Notes under the pieces: model-generated
The model's database searches: none
Told to the model about the DNA's origin: nothing
The model's input: the letters and a program-made list of their open reading frames with translations, nothing else
Part shown: positions 53,560-64,000 of the stretch, one piece after another
Layout of the letters: every line of letters begins with the position of its first letter
How positions within the stretch are numbered: position 1 is the stretch's first letter
Program-made: the position numbers and the translations under genes
Assembly: GCA_034670405.1 (NCBI GenBank)
Contig: JAXDDX010000011.1
Span: 2,872,501-2,936,500 of the forward strand
Direction: 5' to 3'
Origin: Hoplostethus atlanticus
Lineage: Eukaryota; Chordata; Actinopteri; Trachichthyiformes; Trachichthyidae
Length of the DNA stretch: 64,000 nucleotides

Positions 53560-53860
53560 TAGACTACTAGACATGGGATTCACAAACACTTTCGTGTTAA
53601 GGACCCCCTGATAGAGACATTTTGGACCACAAAACCCCTTTTGGTAAAAGGTTTTCTCCCAAGATTTCTGTTGTCCTTTTCTATACTGTGAGTGGAGTAA
53701 CAACAGCAGAAGGAGTCAGACCTCTGATCAGTAATTTGTAAACATTCTCTCATCATCGCTAGTCAATTAAGTAACAAATTTAAACTACTCATCATTTCAC
53801 TGGAACCCACTCAAGGACCCCTAGGTCTCTGGTCCCCAGTTTGGGAACCATTGAACTCTA
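53560..53860. mobile_element. hAT-like MITE relic
   Basis: The right end GGTCCCCAGTTTGGGAACCA and repeated 'aaggacccc' text near 53600 and 53812 are typical of the 'gtttgggaacc' hAT MITEs of vertebrates. Ends are degraded and no target duplication was found. Confidence 0.35.
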
Positions 53861-54864
53861 TCCTTTATCTGGTACCCCAAATAACATGCGATTTGGGTTA
53901 CAATGATTTTTGATGGTATTGCAGAGTTGTATGATAGCCTGCCGTCATTAATACCGTTTCAAGAAATCATAAATAAATACTTTTCTGAAAATAGAATTAA
54001 TTTTTGTTTATACTGGTGCTTGTTAGCATTATGCCGATCGCCGCCTGGAGGTCATAGTTTACCTACCTTTTATTTACCAATACATCAATGGCTAGGACCA
54101 ATTATCAGATTAGCCGTCTGATGGCGTGATGGTTTTCCCCCAATTTCACACAGCAACATTCAACGTTATAGTGAAGCGCCTTACCGGTGTTGCTCTGATC
54201 TCTACCACTGTCAAACTTTTTCCTTCCAGCTCAGGTCGCCGTGGTGCCGCAGCACCATCCTACAGGACCCGACGGCGTCTCCTCCGGCTTGGTGTGGTGG
54301 ACGGGCTGCGCGGAGGAACAAAAAAAGCGGGGGCTTAAATTCTTTACACGGCTATTTCAGAGCTCAAACTGGTATTTGGCTTTTGTGTGTTAGGGCGATG
54401 GGTTGCGCCACCGACTTGTGACTGTAATGATGTGTGACTCAGGAATGAAGTCGGGTCGGTTTGGCCCTGCTCTGACTTTTAGTCTTTACTTTTAGTCACG
54501 TGGAGAGTAAAGGTCAGGCAAAATTGCCTTAAAAGAAAATGAGGGGAGCATCCAGGATCGATGCGTGCTCTATAGTTTGGTGTCTAATCATTTATCACAT
54601 TGAGCAAATGATCCTTGTCATACCTTGTCAATCACCAGTCATTGATCCACTCCGTCCTAGAAATGTAGTCTCTATAGGTTTTGGTGGTAATATTAGCTGC
54701 AGGGACGTTGCCATACCTTAAGGTTTAGAGACAGGAGAGCTACTTTCACACTGCAGCATGCCCATGCCCCGATCTAGTTCAGTGAAAAGGAAGCAGTCTA
54801 GCCATTTGATTAAATTGGGACTGACTTCAAGACTTCACTCGCCACACCCAAACGAGGTTACAAA

Positions 54865-54977
<113 letters not shown>

Positions 54978-55529
54978 GAGTGAGAGAGAGTGAGTTTCAG
55001 CAAGCCTTTATTGTGCAATTAAAAAAGTATGGTTACAATTATCAGTTGGTCCATACTATCCACAAAGCAAAAATAAGTATAAGTAAATAAAAATAATGAA
55101 ATAAAATAAAGACCTACAGCAAAGCATCTGAAAAGCCCTCCCTCTACCACCTTACATATAGTACACCCTTTTAGTACACCCAATTGTTTCACTGTATGGC
55201 ACACCAAAAATAAAACCTACATTAGTGAAACTTTGCCCTAGTGATCCAAACACAAGAAAACAAAGGTACCAGCCATACGGGTCAATGTCCTCAGGTGACC
55301 AGGGGCTGAATAGATTGAGATAGATCTGGTGATGAAATCTGTGTCTCATGACAGCTGGGTCTGGGACCACAAACCACTTTGGCCTGACCAGCATTATTGG
55401 TATTGAACGTTTCAGACATGATGGCCCTCTCTCTCCCCAGCTGAGCAGCATTATGCAGAGGGCCATCTGATTCCCATGTGACCCCGTCTAGATAAAACAG
55501 TACAATCCAGTGATTCAGATTAGGCCATG

Positions 55530-55563
<34 letters not shown>

Positions 55564-56269
55564 TTTTTATTGCCTTAATCACAGATCTAAATAATCAGGT
55601 TTTATTTAGCTTATGTAATATATTGGGATACCTACTGTAGCCTATGCAGTGCTTCCCAAAATGCGGTCCAGGCAGTGGCATACACAGACAATGAAAGGGA
55701 CAGGGACGTAATTCTCTAAAAAGGGAAACTTTTGGACCGTCCTGTTGCTTCAGTTAGCCTACCATGTGAATGTATGTCTTGAGTCCAAGTCCAGTCGAGA
55801 ACCTTTGTTGCTTGTTCTCACCAAGATTAATATGTAATTCTGTCTAAAAATTACAGGTATAAAATGAAATGCAATAAGAAATTAAATAACTTTAAAATAT
55901 CAAACCCAAACAAATATCAGAACCCTACCAAAGTAGTTTCTTTGTTTTAACAAGATAGTTTCCATTTCCCGGCAACTAAAAAATGTTTCTGTACACGATA
56001 AGAAAGTACTGAATAAGTATTAATATTTCTGGATTATGTCACTTGGGTTACCAAAAATATTTATTGATTGAAATTTCCACCTTCATCCACAAGTTGCACT
56101 GTACTATCAATAAGAGTCAATGCACAACTCTTTTTGCCCTTAAGAATTCCAGCACTGCTAAAAGTGAACAGGCATTTTGAGAAACACTTTATTAAAAATG
56201 TGGCTGATCTTCAGAACAAAACTAATAACAGTTGACAGTTTGAAAATAAGACAAGTGAAATAGATGTGT

Positions 56270-56658
56270 CCCTGCCTGGATATAGCACGTGAGCGTGCGT
56301 GCTCGTAACCGCGGACAATTTCCTTCTGCCGTTGCTGCCTTCAGGTGTGCCTCGTAAACTTCGAAGTCTCAATTCAAAAGTCGTAAATTAAATTCTCCCG
56401 GATAGAAAATGAGGACATGTAATTGATGTTACAACTATTAGACAAAAATGTTTCTACCATAGATTGTTGACACGGTTTCCGCCCCCTAAACGTCACAGCA
56501 TCGGATTTACCATAGAATATTCCCGGCTGCACGTGAAGACAAATCTCCATCAGGACCCTGTTGCGACCACGACGTTCTAGGCTCCCCACGGGTTTAGGTT
56601 CCTCGCCCGTTAACTCCAGAAAAAGACAAAAACATATTCGCCACACCTAAACCAAAGA
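56270..56658 (+). promoter_or_regulatory. putative mthfd1l promoter / 5' UTR region
   Basis: GC- and CpG-richer than the flanks, directly upstream of the first ATG. It contains an E-box CACGTG at 56286-56291. No TATA box stands out, as expected for a housekeeping mitochondrial enzyme. The transcription start is unknown. Confidence 0.35.
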
Positions 56659-63048
<6,390 letters not shown>

Positions 63049-63639
63049 GTGAGTCTAGCAGACCTAACTGATTGACCCTTTATATCTTCAAGTTTCTCTC
63101 ACTTGGCTAGGCTGATCTCGTTGGGCAGGTCAACAGAGAAGATATATGTCACATTTCATGTGTTAGCAAGCCATACAACCCCCCCCAACAAGAAAATGGC
63201 TCACAAATCTGAAAGCTGCACAACTGACGCAGTTGGCCGTGATCTACAAGCTGCCTAATACTGTATTTGAAACAGTGACATACATCAGAAAGAGGTCCAC
63301 TGTCAATGTTTTAAATCACTGAGGAGAATAAATGATTCTGTTCTGTTCCTCTATTTGCAGATTGCTCAATTCATAAAGCGCTTCATGACTTAAAACAGCT
63401 ACGCCGAGTTCTGTGGTAAAGACTGAGTTCATGTCCGTCTCTCTGCCTCGCCCATCTTTTGTCACTGCACTGTCTTTCATCACAGTTTCTGTTTATCTAA
63501 CCTAATGGTTCTTGGTAATCAGAAGTCACGAACTTAAGAGATGGTCTCCCCCTTCCAGCTGCTTTCTTTCTGCTTTTGATTAACGGTGTATCCGTCTCTC
63601 TTTCTTTGCCAAATAGAACTATCACAGGCATTGACATGA

Positions 63640-63711
<72 letters not shown>

Positions 63712-64000
63712 ATCACACACCAGCATTAAAATCTCCTCGGCAGGGATGGATTACCCAGTTTCCCATGGGGAAGGCCATAGTGTAGAATTGATTACCCACA
63801 GTCCTCTGCATGAGTGATGTCAGAGAATGTCACCTTTCAGCACTCACCCAGCTGTCCAACAACAACATCTAGTCCCAGTGAATAGTCAGTAGATCCTAGA
63901 GGAGTTTTAAAAGACCAACCACCTCTTCATAGGTGGATTACCTTGTGCTTTTGATTTCAAGACTATTTCAGAATCACTTTCTTCACCAAACACAGTCAAT
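63049..64000. other. mthfd1l intron 11 (partial)
   Basis: No exon of the synthetase domain found. Contains a (CA)n at 63642-63709. Confidence 0.6.

Noticed and set aside
55152..55466. 104-residue minus-strand ORF in the stx11/mthfd1l spacer as a gene.
   Set aside because: No family recognised and the surroundings are low-complexity and repeat sequence. Could be a transposon relic, but I cannot name it.

Overview
This window is eukaryotic DNA from a ray-finned fish, almost certainly a teleost. Genes are split into short exons with GT-AG introns. Introns and spacers are packed with (CA)n/(GT)n and (GA)n/(CT)n microsatellites. Repeats include hAT-like, PIF/Harbinger-like and Tc1-like debris and tRNA-derived SINE-like fragments. 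Four protein genes and one tRNA gene can be supported.

Layout. (1) About 1-24 kb, minus strand: the 5' part of utrophin (utrn). I resolved 24 coding exons, about 1,125 codons, covering both calponin-homology domains of the actin-binding domain, hinge 1 and the first spectrin-like repeats. The gene runs off the left edge inside an exon. Many exon lengths equal the dystrophin exons as I remember them (62, 93, 78, 93, 173, 182, 151, 120, 102, 108, 180, 124, 88, 114, 156 bp). The protein text and the neighbouring stx11 genes mark it as utrophin. (2) About 28-40 kb: the presumed 5' region of utrn, with two phase-compatible candidate alternative first coding exons (31.5 and 28.95 kb) and a weak candidate 5' UTR exon (39.9 kb). 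(3) 42.8-44.9 kb: a tandem array of a 403-bp unit ending in an intact minus-strand tRNA-Leu(UAA) gene. Each of the four upstream junctions carries the last 25 nt of that tRNA gene. (4) 47.5-52.9 kb: two intact minus-strand syntaxin-11 genes, each with a single-exon CDS of 298 codons, separated by a decayed Tc1-like transposon. (5) 56.66 kb to the right edge, plus strand: the first 11 coding exons of mthfd1l (mitochondrial monofunctional C1-tetrahydrofolate synthase), ending at the start of the formyl-THF synthetase domain.

Gene order stx11 -> utrn in the same direction matches mammals, where STX11 lies upstream of UTRN on human chromosome 6q24. MTHFD1L lies a few Mb away in human 6q25, so the block is conserved synteny. 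The genes do not form a pathway: utrophin links actin to the dystroglycan complex, syntaxin-11 is a membrane-fusion Q-SNARE, and Mthfd1l makes formate from 10-formyl-THF in mitochondria.

Most unusual points: the array built from a broken tRNA-Leu copy, which multiplies a Pol III box B in a perfect palindrome; the candidate alternative utrn first exons; a Harbinger fragment inside a hAT inside a second hAT-like element in utrn; splice sites embedded in or touching (TG)n microsatellites in both large genes; and two single-base insertions that break the reading frame (utrn at 12-13, mthfd1l at 60939-60941), which may be assembly errors.
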